A stretch of DNA of 64,000 bases from the NCBI RefSeq assembly GCF_022570735.2, contig NZ_JANCNS010000002.1, positions 186,001-250,000 of the forward strand. Direction: 5' to 3'. This stretch comes from Christiangramia oceanisediminis (GTDB taxonomy: Bacteria; Bacteroidota; Bacteroidia; Flavobacteriales; Flavobacteriaceae). The notes below the pieces were generated by a model. It was given only the letters and a program-made list of their open reading frames with translations, made no database searches and was not told where the DNA came from. Positions 9,654-18,563 of this stretch are shown piece after piece. The position numbers and the translations under genes are program-made. How positions within the stretch are numbered: the stretch's first letter is position 1; every line of letters begins with the position of its first letter.

Positions 9654-10151
9654 CTATTTATTGACAGGCTTATGTTGCTCACTGGTTTTCATTTTCCAGG
9701 CATCGAGCATCCAGCTTGTTTTTTCCAATTCTCTAATATAAGCTCCTATCAGGTCTATAGTACCTTCGTCATTGGCTTTATCGGCCGTTTCAACTACTTT
9801 TCTCATCTGTTTAAGAATAAGACCGTGATCCTTCAAAAGAAGCTCGATCATCTTGCTGTCAGTTAGATCAGATGAAGCTTCTTCAAGGTTAGAGGCCTTT
9901 AGATAATCGCTTAAATTACTGGTAGGCTGAAATCTTAAAGTAAGTATTCTTTCAGCGATCTCATCCACCTTTAATTTGGCATCGTCGTAGAGCTCTTCAA
10001 ACTTTTCATGAAGATCGAAAAAATTCTTACCTATCACGTTCCAGTGAAAATTTCTGAGCTTTTGATAATATATATGATAATCTGCCAGTAATACGTTGAG
10101 TTCTTTAACCGTATTCTTTGTTTTAGTTGCGTCCAAACCTAAATAGTTCAT
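9654..10151 (-). CDS. dps: Dps-family ferritin-like DNA-binding/iron-storage protein
   Basis: 165 residues, normal for Dps. Ferroxidase-site residues occur in the typical arrangement: His in NFHWNV (about residue 40) and the DLHEKFEELYDD segment that supplies Asp and Glu ligands from a neighbouring subunit. The family forms 12-subunit shells that oxidise and store iron and protect DNA in starvation. It is the first gene of a pair with the MscS channel (11-base gap). No Shine-Dalgarno is visible, as usual for the group. Confidence 0.92.
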   Translation of the reverse strand: MNYLGLDATKTKNTVKELNVLLADYHIYYQKLRNFHWNVIGKNFFDLHEKFEELYDDAKLKVDEIAERILTLRFQPTSNLSDYLKASNLEEASSDLTDSKMIELLLKDHGLILKQMRKVVETADKANDEGTIDLIGAYIRELEKTSWMLDAWKMKTSEQHKPVNK

Positions 10152-10249
10152 AGTTTTTATTTATTGTTTTTTTAAATTCAATATAAAATTAATATGATTT
10201 AGACTTATGCCCAAGCGAGTGGCTAAGTTTAATACAAGTTTAACTAGGA

Positions 10250-10582
10250 TTACCCGAGGTCCCGATGATCCTTAAGGTCCAGTTTTTTCAGCATTTTACT
10301 GGATACCTGTCCGCTAGAGGTGCCATAACCGTCTACCAGGATCCCCTTTCGATTATTGGAGGTGGTAATAGCGTAAAGTATAGCATTATCATCGGGATTG
10401 CTCATACCTTCGAACCGAAGCACTTTATCCACTTCGAATTCTTCCACATTAAAGGTTTCTTTTTCTTTTTTTAGTTCGAGCTTTTCATCTAAAAGGTTGA
10501 AGTCATGCTCATATCCTTCTTCCAGTTTCAGTTTATTAATGGCTTGAGATAATGTACCGTAATCTTTCATTGTTACTTTCAA
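10250..10582 (-). CDS. small conserved Bacteroidota protein of unknown function
   Basis: 110 residues, soluble, no signal peptide. The core (FEVDKVLRFEGMSNPDDNA, then AITTSNNRKGILVDGYG) matches a small family I recall as widespread in Bacteroidota and often labelled phosphoribosylpyrophosphate synthetase. That label is not supported: no PRPP-binding motif or catalytic domain is present, and the length is about one third of a true synthetase. A second in-frame ATG four codons in (MKDYG) is an alternative start. It is probably transcribed alone from the box at 10591-10598. Confidence 0.7.
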   Translation of the reverse strand: MKVTMKDYGTLSQAINKLKLEEGYEHDFNLLDEKLELKKEKETFNVEEFEVDKVLRFEGMSNPDDNAILYAITTSNNRKGILVDGYGTSSGQVSSKMLKKLDLKDHRDLG

Positions 10583-10590
10583 TTTTTATT

Positions 10591-10598
10591 CAAAATTA
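10591..10598 (-). promoter_or_regulatory. promoter -7 box of the 110-residue protein gene
   Basis: The minus strand reads TAATTTTG, a full match to TAnnTTTG, 9 bases before the ATG at 10582. A -33 element is not obvious at the standard spacing. Confidence 0.45.
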
Positions 10599-10686
10599 AT
10601 TTACTGTGAAAGCCCGGCATTAGCAAGAAGAGCTAAGGGTTTAGGATAAGTTTAACGCCCGAATTCAGGCTTTTTTCGGCCTTAGG

Positions 10687-10818
10687 TCATTTTTTATTGG
10701 ACCCAAACCAGCCTAATGGAAATAAAATGAGTAAAAAGAAATACCAGCCGGTCACGATTCCAATTATCGTGATCAAGGCTGCGATGATAAAGAACCAGTA
10801 TGATTTGGGGATTTTCAT
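10687..10818 (-). CDS. 43-residue membrane protein coupled to the DCC-family gene
   Basis: A short ORF starts at ATG 10818-10816 and ends at TGA 10689-10687. The product is 43 residues: a short basic start (MKIPKSYWFF), a hydrophobic core that could form one or two membrane passes (residues about 7-38), and a charged end GSNKK. Its ATG overlaps the TGA of the upstream DCC-family gene in an ATGA junction, a strong sign of translational coupling. The upstream protein also ends in a membrane helix, so the two may work together in the membrane. No family is recognised. Confidence 0.6.
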   Translation of the reverse strand: MKIPKSYWFFIIAALITIIGIVTGWYFFLLILFPLGWFGSNKK

Positions 10819-11327
10819 AGCCACCACAAAATTAAAGCGAAAATCACCAGATATAAAAGCCAGTATGGTTTAAAATTAAGAGGATCCTTTCCGAACATCA
10901 TTTTAGTGACCGAGAAATAGAACGACCTGTTCTTGGCAATGTGGTTGTAAGCGTGGTCACTCATTTTCCTGAAAAGGCTTGAAGAGTTGTAATATTGATG
11001 CCATCTTTTAGTCCCGGTATGCCACAGGCTTCGGTAGGCCGAATCGGGGCCGTCGTAGACTTTTCCATCAGTTTCTATGAGCCTGCTTGCCTTTTTGAAT
11101 TCTTTTAGGGGAATATCGGGGAATTTGTGAGCAGCGTCCTGGTAGGTTTCAAATTTGAGAATGCCTTTAGTCTTCACTTCCCACCTGGTTTTCCAGAATT
11201 TACAAAAGCCACATTTGCCGTCCCAGATCATAGTATCCTCAGATGGCGGATTTTCGGTATATTCGAATTTTTTAAACAACTTTGCAGTTTTTTCGGGTAA
11301 ATTACCGAAAATTAGGTCAAGGTTCAA
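10815..11327 (-). CDS. DCC-family (DUF393) thiol-disulfide protein with C-terminal membrane anchor
   Basis: 170 residues with the family motif DGKCGFC (residues about 36-42), a thioredoxin-like CxxC. A hydrophobic tail (about 153-170) would anchor it in the membrane. DUF393 members are predicted thiol-disulfide oxidoreductases; their substrates are mostly unknown. The start is TTG at 11327: the frame stays open upstream to a TAG, but no ATG or GTG occurs before the conserved region, so the start is uncertain by a few residues. Followed by a coupled 43-residue membrane protein. Confidence 0.8.
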   Translation of the reverse strand: MNLDLIFGNLPEKTAKLFKKFEYTENPPSEDTMIWDGKCGFCKFWKTRWEVKTKGILKFETYQDAAHKFPDIPLKEFKKASRLIETDGKVYDGPDSAYRSLWHTGTKRWHQYYNSSSLFRKMSDHAYNHIAKNRSFYFSVTKMMFGKDPLNFKPYWLLYLVIFALILWWL

Positions 11328-11399
11328 ATCAGGATACTGCTGTGATTTGTAGTAACAGATAATATTTTTAACCTTTATAAGCTAATCCCTAACAGGTTT

Positions 11400-12407
11400 A
11401 TGAAAAGTAAGATCACCCTAAAAGAGCTCGCCAAGTTGCTGAACGTTTCAGTTTCTACGGTTTCCAAAGCCTTGCATGACAGTCCTGAAATTAGCCCGAA
11501 AACTGCCGAACGGGTGAAGGAACTTGCAAAACTTCATAATTACAGGCCTAACCCGGTAGCGGTAAATCTTAAGCGCAGTAAGACGGGAACCATTGGGGTG
11601 GTTATTCCGAATATTTCGAATAGTTTTTTTGCGAGAGTCCTTTCGGGGATTGAAGCCCAGGCACAGGAAAAGAATCAGCAGGTTATTACTTATATTTCAA
11701 ACGAATCCATAGAAAGAGAAAGACAAATTTGTGATATGCTTACTTCGGGTCTCGTGGATGGGGTTTTGATCGCGGTCTCTGAAGAAACTCAAAAAAAACA
11801 GGAATATGATCACTTGTTTTCGCTGGTGGATTATGATATTCCATTGGTGCTTTATGATCGAATCAATATCGATATCCCGGCCGATAAGGTAGGGGTGGAT
11901 GATGAAAAGAGCTTTTTCGATGCAACCAATTATTTCATTTCAAGAGGTGTAAAGAATATTGGGCTGGCTTCGGCAATTCATCATGTTGGAATTGGAAAAT
12001 TGAGGATCAAAGGTTATGAAAAAGCACTCGCCGGGGAAAATGAGCAACATCTTGCCTGCAGCACGGTGCCGGAAGAGTTAAGGAAGAAAATTAAAAGTCT
12101 TCTTACCAAGGATAAGGTTCAGGCTTTGCTCTGCACCGATTTTGAAAGCACTATTCTGGCTACCCGAATCGCCTACGAGGAAAATATCCAGGTTCCTTCA
12201 CAGTTAAAGTTGATAGGTTATATTGGCCGGGAAGTGGCAGAGTTTCTCACCCCTTCTTTGAGCTATATCGAACAGCACCCAGTGGAAGTTGGTTCGAAGG
12301 CTATGGAAATTTTGAATAACCGACTCGAGGGCAACTACAAACCAGGTCAATTCAAAGAAAGTATCATCGCGACCAGCCTGGTTCATTTGGAGTCTACAAA
12401 GTTTTAA
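11400..12407 (+). CDS. LacI-family transcriptional regulator
   Basis: 335 residues. The N-terminal helix-turn-helix (LKELAKLLNVSVSTVSKAL, about 7-25) and hinge (NYRPNPVAVNLK, about 47-58) are typical of LacI/GalR. The rest is a periplasmic-binding-protein-like sugar-sensing domain. Such regulators bind an operator as dimers and respond to a sugar or sugar phosphate. The stop is only 7 bases before rfbB, so it may be co-transcribed with the polysaccharide locus and control it; that target is an inference. It diverges from the DCC-family gene (72-base spacer). Confidence 0.9.
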   Translation: MKSKITLKELAKLLNVSVSTVSKALHDSPEISPKTAERVKELAKLHNYRPNPVAVNLKRSKTGTIGVVIPNISNSFFARVLSGIEAQAQEKNQQVITYISNESIERERQICDMLTSGLVDGVLIAVSEETQKKQEYDHLFSLVDYDIPLVLYDRINIDIPADKVGVDDEKSFFDATNYFISRGVKNIGLASAIHHVGIGKLRIKGYEKALAGENEQHLACSTVPEELRKKIKSLLTKDKVQALLCTDFESTILATRIAYEENIQVPSQLKLIGYIGREVAEFLTPSLSYIEQHPVEVGSKAMEILNNRLEGNYKPGQFKESIIATSLVHLESTKF

Positions 12408-12414
12408 AAATCTT

Positions 12415-13473
12415 ATGGAAAGCAACAAAAAGTCCATTCTTATTACTGGTGGAGCCGGTTTTATCGGTTCACATGTGGTTCGACATTTTGTAAATAAATA
12501 TCCGGATTATCAGATCTATAATCTCGATGCACTAACATATGCCGGAAACCTTGAGAACCTAAAGGATATCGAGCAAAAACCGAATTATCATTTTCTAAAA
12601 GGTGATATAAGCGAGGTAGATCTGGTGAATCAACTATTCAAGGAATATCGGTTCGAAGCAGTAATCCATCTGGCTGCTGAATCACATGTGGATAGGTCTA
12701 TAAAAGATCCTTTAGCATTTGTTAAGACCAACATTAATGGGACGATCAACCTCTTGAATGCATCTAAATCTGTTTGGGCCGATAATTTTGATGGAAAGCT
12801 CTTTTACCATATCAGTACCGATGAGGTATATGGTACCCTGGGAGAAACTGGCTTATTCAAAGAAACTACAGCCTATTCTCCTAATTCACCTTATTCGGCT
12901 TCCAAGGCCAGTTCTGATCATTTTGTCCGGGCCTACGGAGAAACTTACGGAATCCCATATGTGATCTCGAATTGTTCCAATAACTATGGCCCTTTTCAAT
13001 TTCCTGAAAAGTTAATTCCGCTTATGATCAATAATATAGTGGAGAAAAAGGAATTGCCTGTATATGGTGATGGAAATTATACCCGGGACTGGTTGTTTGT
13101 GGAAGATCATGTGAAAGCAATAGATCTTATTTTTCATAAAGCTAATCTGCAGGAAACTTATAATATTGGCGGACTTAACGAATGGAAGAATATTGAGCTT
13201 GTAAAACTGTTGTGTGATCTAGCCGACGAAAAACTTGGCAGGGAAAGAGGAACTTCAAAGAAATTGATAACTTTCGTAAAAGATAGGCCGGGACATGATA
13301 AAAGATATGCCATAGATGCTTCAAAGATCGATAAGGAATTGGGGTGGAAGCCTTCGGTCACTTTCGAAGAAGGATTAAGCAAGACGATCGACTGGTACCT
13401 GGAGAACGCAACCTGGCTTCAAAATATTACAAGTGGAGAGTACAGAGAATATTATAACAACCAGTATAATTAA
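12415..13473 (+). CDS. rfbB: dTDP-glucose 4,6-dehydratase
   Basis: 352 residues, usual RfbB/RmlB length. It has the NAD-binding GGAGFIGSH (12-20), the STDEVYG active-site segment (134-140) and the catalytic YSASK (Tyr160, Lys164). It converts dTDP-glucose to dTDP-4-keto-6-deoxyglucose, the branch point to rhamnose and amino sugars. The partner rfbA is 7 kb downstream and no rfbC or rfbD is present, so the product more likely feeds the VioA-like aminotransferase at 19356. It is 7 bases after the LacI gene; its stop overlaps the end of the opposite GT10 gene. Confidence 0.95.
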   Translation: MESNKKSILITGGAGFIGSHVVRHFVNKYPDYQIYNLDALTYAGNLENLKDIEQKPNYHFLKGDISEVDLVNQLFKEYRFEAVIHLAAESHVDRSIKDPLAFVKTNINGTINLLNASKSVWADNFDGKLFYHISTDEVYGTLGETGLFKETTAYSPNSPYSASKASSDHFVRAYGETYGIPYVISNCSNNYGPFQFPEKLIPLMINNIVEKKELPVYGDGNYTRDWLFVEDHVKAIDLIFHKANLQETYNIGGLNEWKNIELVKLLCDLADEKLGRERGTSKKLITFVKDRPGHDKRYAIDASKIDKELGWKPSVTFEEGLSKTIDWYLENATWLQNITSGEYREYYNNQYN

Positions 13474-14441
13474 GATTTAAATAATCTTTTCCAACCTTTT
13501 GAATTCTTTGTGGAAAATAAGCCTTTCAGTTTTTGCTCGTAATTAGGCGTAGTTCCAAATTTAGGTCTTCTAGTTGCTACTTTCCTATCCTGGTCCAGAA
13601 TATATGTAAGAAATTCGGTTAGTCGTTCCATCTTAAGGTTTGATGGAATTTTGTTACGCCTAAAAGGTGGCTGAGCCAACATATCCTGAAAAGCTTCAGC
13701 ATTCTGGTCAATTTCGATTACCCTATTTACGACTTCAGAAAGGTTTTCAAAATCATGAACATTGATAAAAGCTTCTTTATTAAAATCGGCTGTAACTTTT
13801 GGATCACCCCAGTAAATAGGAATACTGCCAGCTACAAACGCATGCATGATCTTTTCGGTAGTATATCCTGGTGAAGAACTATTTTCAAAAGCTATAGTGA
13901 ATTTGCATTTGGATTGGAATTCGATCTTATCGAACATCCAGTTCTCTGAAAATCTGCCACCAATGCTGATCTTCGAATTATTCAGGTGAGTACCGGGAGA
14001 AGTAATAGGTTTATAATCATTCAGCGCTTGAAAGAACTGATCCCGAACTGGATTAGCCTGGTGGTTAGAATAGATGAAATTGCAGAAAAATTCTTTTTCC
14101 AATTTAGGAGTATAAGTTGTTTCTCTTTTCAGTTCTTCAAACTGACCTTCGAAAAGAGCAAAATTCGGAAACCTTAAATACCGATCTTCATACTGTAAAT
14201 AATCAAACCCTATGGCATAATCACTTAGATTGAAATCTGGTCTAATATTCTCGCCGGTATAAAAGATTCTTACACAGTCATAATTTAAAAAATCATGTCC
14301 GTAACAAGAAAAAAAGAGAAAGTCAGGTGAATTCTTGTCCAGAATAATCTTGTAATGCTCAGACAGCAAATTTGTAAATGGGTTGTTACGGGCGTCGAAG
14401 CCCTGATAAAAATCAGTAAACCAGATTTTGATTTCAGTCAT
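13470..14441 (-). CDS. glycosyltransferase family 10 (fucosyltransferase-like)
   Basis: 323 residues. The C-terminal half has the GT10 donor-site signature: FAFENSSSPGYTTEKI (written here as ENSSSPGYTTEKI), then AGSIPIYWGDP and an FINVHDF segment. GT10 enzymes are usually alpha-1,3/1,4-fucosyltransferases using GDP-fucose. No GDP-fucose synthesis genes (gmd, fcl) are in the window, so the donor must come from elsewhere or be a different sugar. It is the only gene in the left half of the polysaccharide locus on the minus strand, convergent with rfbB (4-base overlap) and divergent from the flippase gene. Confidence 0.85.
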   Translation of the reverse strand: MTEIKIWFTDFYQGFDARNNPFTNLLSEHYKIILDKNSPDFLFFSCYGHDFLNYDCVRIFYTGENIRPDFNLSDYAIGFDYLQYEDRYLRFPNFALFEGQFEELKRETTYTPKLEKEFFCNFIYSNHQANPVRDQFFQALNDYKPITSPGTHLNNSKISIGGRFSENWMFDKIEFQSKCKFTIAFENSSSPGYTTEKIMHAFVAGSIPIYWGDPKVTADFNKEAFINVHDFENLSEVVNRVIEIDQNAEAFQDMLAQPPFRRNKIPSNLKMERLTEFLTYILDQDRKVATRRPKFGTTPNYEQKLKGLFSTKNSKGWKRLFKS

Positions 14442-14461
14442 CCTTTGAAATGATTGGGTGG

Positions 14462-14494
14462 TTGAAGATATAAATTTTGAATTTGATACATTTG
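14462..14494 (+). promoter_or_regulatory. promoter of the first flippase operon
   Basis: TACATTTG (14487-14494) matches the Bacteroidota -7 consensus TAnnTTTG, with a TTG (14462-14464) 22 bases upstream as a possible -33 element. The flippase ATG is at 14528, giving a short leader. It would start the long + strand transcript after the GT10 gene. Confidence 0.5.
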
Positions 14495-14527
14495 TTGCTA
14501 ACCATTAATTCCCGGATCAACCATTAA

Positions 14528-15964
14528 ATGTCTTTAAAAAAGAAAGCTGCTACAAGTCTCGTATGGACTTTTTCCCAACAATTCGGAAACCAGTTGATCG
14601 GGTTCGTGATCTCTATTATTCTAGCTCGGATTTTACTTCCGGAAGAATTTGGTCTAATAGGAATGATCGCCGTATTTATTGCCTTGGGAAATGCAATGGT
14701 TCATGGGGGAATGAGCAAATCACTTATACGAAGCGATAACATTGATGAAAATGACTATTCCAGTGTTTTTTATTTCAATTTCCTGGCTAGTATTATTATT
14801 TATCTGATTCTTTACCTCTGTGCACCTCTAATTGCTGATTTCTATGAGAGATTAATTCTGATTGATATTATCAGGCTATATAGTCTTACTTTTATTATAA
14901 GTGCCTTCGCATTGGTTCCCCTGGCCAGGTTAACCCGTAAAATGGACTTTAAAACGCAATCGTTGACTGCTATTCCAGCGGCAATAGTTGGCGGTGGAGT
15001 GGGTATTTACATGGCAACAGAAGGTTTTGGAGTGTGGAGCCTGGTATGGAGTCACCTAAGTACTAATTTTACGAATACGGCATTGCTTTGGATCTTAGTT
15101 GGCTGGATCCCAAGATTTGAATTTGATAGGATAAAGTTAAAGCAACACCTGGATTTTGGTTATCGGTTAACCTTATCAGAGATCCTTGACAGACTTTTCA
15201 AAAATATTTACCTGATAGCAATAGGAAGGTTTTTTTCAGCTACCCAGTTGGGATTTTATACCCGGGCCGAAACCATGAATCAGCTTCCAGTTCAGAATAT
15301 ATCACGTGCCCTGGATAAGGTGACATTTCCATTATTTGCTAAAATAAAAAATGATAATACTAGATTGAAGGACATTTACAAAAGGCTAATGAAAATGGTG
15401 GTTTTCATCGTAACACCAGTCCTTCTGTTTTTAGCTATTATGGCAGAGCCGGTATTTCGGTTTCTGTTTACTGAAAAATGGTTACCAGCTGTGCCGTATT
15501 TTCAAATACTTTGCGTTACGGGAATGATCCTACCTCTTCATTCATATAATTTGGGGATCTTGAATGTGAAAGGTAGGAGTGATCTATTTTTACGTCTTGA
15601 AATAATTAAAAAGGTAGTGATTGTGGTTATTTTGCTAGCGACCATTCCCTTTGGTATAAAACCTCTTCTATACGGGCAGGTATTTGCTTCAATCATCATC
15701 TATTTTGTCAATTCTCATTACACCGGGAAGTTCATTGATTATCCAGCCCTGGAGCAGTTGAAAGATATATTGCCTATTATTAGCCTTTCTCTCATTAGCG
15801 GAATAATGATTTATTTCCTGGATGTTTTTTTTATAAGGACGTTAGAAGATTTTCTCAGGATCTTTTTAGGCATAGGTACGGGTGTAATTATTTATTTAGC
15901 TTTGGCGAGAGCACTTAATTTTAATTCACTATCAGAATTGATCAAATTGCTAAAGAAAAGATGA
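14528..15964 (+). CDS. wzx: polysaccharide flippase, Wzx/MOP superfamily (first copy)
   Basis: 478 residues with about 12-14 predicted membrane helices and the N-terminal pattern of the lipopolysaccharide-biosynthesis (Polysacc_synt) group: LARILLPEEFGLIGMIAVF, then a KMDFKTQSL loop. These proteins move undecaprenyl-linked oligosaccharide units across the inner membrane. A second, related flippase lies at 32110; the two share the opening layout (FPEDFGIVGMAVVF in the second). Short gap (24 bases) to the next gene. Confidence 0.9.
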   Translation: MSLKKKAATSLVWTFSQQFGNQLIGFVISIILARILLPEEFGLIGMIAVFIALGNAMVHGGMSKSLIRSDNIDENDYSSVFYFNFLASIIIYLILYLCAPLIADFYERLILIDIIRLYSLTFIISAFALVPLARLTRKMDFKTQSLTAIPAAIVGGGVGIYMATEGFGVWSLVWSHLSTNFTNTALLWILVGWIPRFEFDRIKLKQHLDFGYRLTLSEILDRLFKNIYLIAIGRFFSATQLGFYTRAETMNQLPVQNISRALDKVTFPLFAKIKNDNTRLKDIYKRLMKMVVFIVTPVLLFLAIMAEPVFRFLFTEKWLPAVPYFQILCVTGMILPLHSYNLGILNVKGRSDLFLRLEIIKKVVIVVILLATIPFGIKPLLYGQVFASIIIYFVNSHYTGKFIDYPALEQLKDILPIISLSLISGIMIYFLDVFFIRTLEDFLRIFLGIGTGVIIYLALARALNFNSLSELIKLLKKR

Positions 15965-15988
15965 TTCAGCTTTTCCAAACATTTAATA

Positions 15989-17803
15989 ATGCTATTGAAA
16001 GAAAAAAGATTTAGATTTTACAGTACTTCCTTTTTAGCCTCCTTATTTGGAGTGATCTTCATAATATTAACAATATCAATTAATAGAGGTTTTGATTTTA
16101 CTGATGAGGGAGGTTTTCTTTTAAGTTATAAGAATGTTGAAACATATAGAGGTGGTATTTATAATTACCATATCATTATAAATAAACTTACTGAATGGCT
16201 GAAACCTGGATTAATAGCCTACAGATGGTTCTCAATTGTGATAACTCTTGTATCTTCTTTAATCCTTACCATGGGCCTATACAGGTGGTTAAACAATTTT
16301 TATAGAAAGGATAGGTTATTTCTAAAATTTTTATTTTTATTCTTCTATACTTCAATAGGAAATTTTCTTTTCTATTTTCCCGGAATATTGACTATTTACA
16401 ATAATACGTTAACTAATTTTTTTTTACAGGCATCAACAGGAATTGTATTGATTTTATTTGCTCGGGATGGGCGGAGATCATTAGATTTGAAAAATATAAC
16501 TCTGCTATTTTCGCTGGGCCTTTTTTCAATATTCAGCTTTTTTGTGAAGTTCCCAACTGGGGTTATACAGATAGGCCTTTATCCATTAATTATATTCTTT
16601 TATTTTTATCAGAGAAGTCTGATTGAAAAATTAAATTTGATCTTTATCTTTTTTTTAGGAGTTTTTACTGGGGCTCTTGCGTATTTTTCCATATTCCAGG
16701 CCGCGAGTGAATGGTATATTAACTTTTTCAGAGAATATAATATACTCTCAGACCATTCATCTACAATTCTTTTAAAAGGTTATCTGTTCGAATTCTATGC
16801 CTTCATAATCTTCGTAATCAAATATTTTTCCTGGTTGGTATTAATTCCGCTTTTAATAGTATTTCAAAATAAATTTAATGGGAAAATCAATTCAGTTAAA
16901 CTTCGCGTCCTGAGAATTTTTATCCTATTTTCTTTCTTTTCAGTTCTAATAGGTGAGTTATTTTATTTTGGCTTTCACAGGTCAATGTTTACTAACCAAA
17001 ACTGGGTAAACACCTATTTTTATTTAATGGTAATAATCCTTCAAATAATTTTATTAGGTACTCTTGTACTCAGGAAAAACGGTAATATTAGACAGTTGCT
17101 TAGCGACCACTTTAAGAAGATACTGGTTATTTCGCTTTTAATTGTATCTCCATTTATTGGTGCACTGGGAACTGCAAATCCAATATTCGCAAATAGTTTA
17201 ATTCATTCGGCTAGCTGGTTTGCAGTTTATTTGATTTTATCAGTTCATTTAACCGCAATCATTAATAAACAGCTTATCTTCTTAATTTTTATTTTGCTTC
17301 CGGCGCTCATCACAACATCTCAAATTGTGGATGGAAATTTATTTTCACCCTATTATTCTGTATTTAATCAAAACAAGTCTGATTTTTTTAGACAGACGGA
17401 AAAAGTTGAGAATATTCCACAACTTGATCAAATTTATGTTGATGAGAAAACAAAAACATTTTTAACACAGCTCAAGGAAATTTTAGATAAAAATAATTTT
17501 AAGGATGGCGACCCAATAATTGGTTTTCATGTGCCTGGAGTAGTATTTTTATTAAACGGTATATCACCGGCAGTACCATATTATTACAATAAGGAAAGAG
17601 ATGCGATGGCTTTTAGAACTCTGTATTCTCAAGATCAACTTCCAATAATTTTGTTACCAGGTAATAAATCCATAAATGATAAATTATTGACTGCGATGCA
17701 AAATAAAGGTATTTCCTTTCCAGGTGAATATAATGAGGTAGGCGAAGTTTACTTTCCGAATGAAGACTCTAATTTGAAGGTCTATTTCCCTAAAAACTAT
17801 TAA
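15989..17803 (+). CDS. multi-pass membrane protein, possible GT-C glycosyltransferase
   Basis: 604 residues with about 11 predicted membrane helices, then a soluble C-terminal part (about 465-604). Near the first periplasmic loop is RGFDFTDEGGF (33-43, Asp39-Glu40), like the acidic DE pair of GT-C enzymes that use lipid-linked donors. This is weak family evidence and an O-antigen-ligase or unrelated role remains possible. The gene is very AT-rich, with long T/A runs, compared with rfbB or the flippase. The next gene is a DPM1-like GT2, which could make a polyprenyl-sugar donor for a GT-C enzyme. Confidence 0.55.
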   Translation: MLLKEKRFRFYSTSFLASLFGVIFIILTISINRGFDFTDEGGFLLSYKNVETYRGGIYNYHIIINKLTEWLKPGLIAYRWFSIVITLVSSLILTMGLYRWLNNFYRKDRLFLKFLFLFFYTSIGNFLFYFPGILTIYNNTLTNFFLQASTGIVLILFARDGRRSLDLKNITLLFSLGLFSIFSFFVKFPTGVIQIGLYPLIIFFYFYQRSLIEKLNLIFIFFLGVFTGALAYFSIFQAASEWYINFFREYNILSDHSSTILLKGYLFEFYAFIIFVIKYFSWLVLIPLLIVFQNKFNGKINSVKLRVLRIFILFSFFSVLIGELFYFGFHRSMFTNQNWVNTYFYLMVIILQIILLGTLVLRKNGNIRQLLSDHFKKILVISLLIVSPFIGALGTANPIFANSLIHSASWFAVYLILSVHLTAIINKQLIFLIFILLPALITTSQIVDGNLFSPYYSVFNQNKSDFFRQTEKVENIPQLDQIYVDEKTKTFLTQLKEILDKNNFKDGDPIIGFHVPGVVFLLNGISPAVPYYYNKERDAMAFRTLYSQDQLPIILLPGNKSINDKLLTAMQNKGISFPGEYNEVGEVYFPNEDSNLKVYFPKNY

Positions 17804-17819
17804 TCCTAAGAATTGCTAA

Positions 17820-18563
17820 ATGCAGAAAGATCAAAAGGTGAGTCTTATAATACCAGTATATAATGCCGAAATATTTATACTAGATACATTAAAAAAAGTA
17901 ACAAAATGGAAATTAAAAGCTTATTATGAGACAGAAGTTATTTTGGTAAATGACGGGAGTATTGACCTAACTAAAAACTTAATTGAAGAGTATGTTCAAA
18001 AAAAGGATGGTTCTATAAAATTTATATCCTATGAATATAATAAAGGAAAGGGGTATGCTGTTAAGGTTGGAATGCTTGAGGCAACGGGGGATTTTAGAAT
18101 CTTTACAGATTCAGATATTCCATATGGTTTAGAAATTGTTGATAATATAATATACTATCTCGATTTTAAAGAATTTGACGTTTGTATTGGAAACCGAAAG
18201 TCAATAAAATCTAGGTATGTACAGGAGATTAGTAAGCTAAGAAGGTTGTCAAGTAAAGTTTTTACTCTTATAATTTCTCGCTATGTGGTTACTGGTGTAA
18301 AAGATACGCAATGTGGCATAAAAGGATTTAGAGCCGAAATAGCAGAAAAATTATTTTCGAATATTCAAATCAGAGGTTTTGCATTTGATGTAGAAGCACT
18401 GTATTATTGTTATAAGTTTGATTATGAAATAAAAAGAATACCTGTTGTTTTTCAAGGGAACTCTATTTCTACAATTAGATTATCAAAAGTGTCACTACAA
18501 ATGTTTTGGGACGTTTTTCGTTTACCCATTAGATACCATTTTTTCCAAAGAAATCATAATTGA
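17820..18563 (+). CDS. glycosyltransferase family 2, polyprenyl-phosphate sugar synthase-like
   Basis: 247 residues, GT-A fold. Visible motifs are VSLIIPVYNAE (8-18), VNDGS (about 42-46), the metal-binding TDSDIPYG (about 96-103) and TQCGIKGFRA (about 162-171), which together are typical of dolichyl/polyprenyl-phosphate glucosyl- or mannosyltransferases. It lacks the usual C-terminal membrane helices. It may supply a lipid-linked sugar to the membrane protein just upstream; that pairing is an inference. It overlaps the methyltransferase gene by 4 bases (TTGA). Confidence 0.8.
   Translation: MQKDQKVSLIIPVYNAEIFILDTLKKVTKWKLKAYYETEVILVNDGSIDLTKNLIEEYVQKKDGSIKFISYEYNKGKGYAVKVGMLEATGDFRIFTDSDIPYGLEIVDNIIYYLDFKEFDVCIGNRKSIKSRYVQEISKLRRLSSKVFTLIISRYVVTGVKDTQCGIKGFRAEIAEKLFSNIQIRGFAFDVEALYYCYKFDYEIKRIPVVFQGNSISTIRLSKVSLQMFWDVFRLPIRYHFFQRNHN

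Noticed and set aside
10638-10670. Hairpin with T run between the 110-residue gene and the small membrane protein gene
   Set aside because: The stem is short with a mismatch around GAATTC, and the T run lies on the plus strand, where no gene ends.
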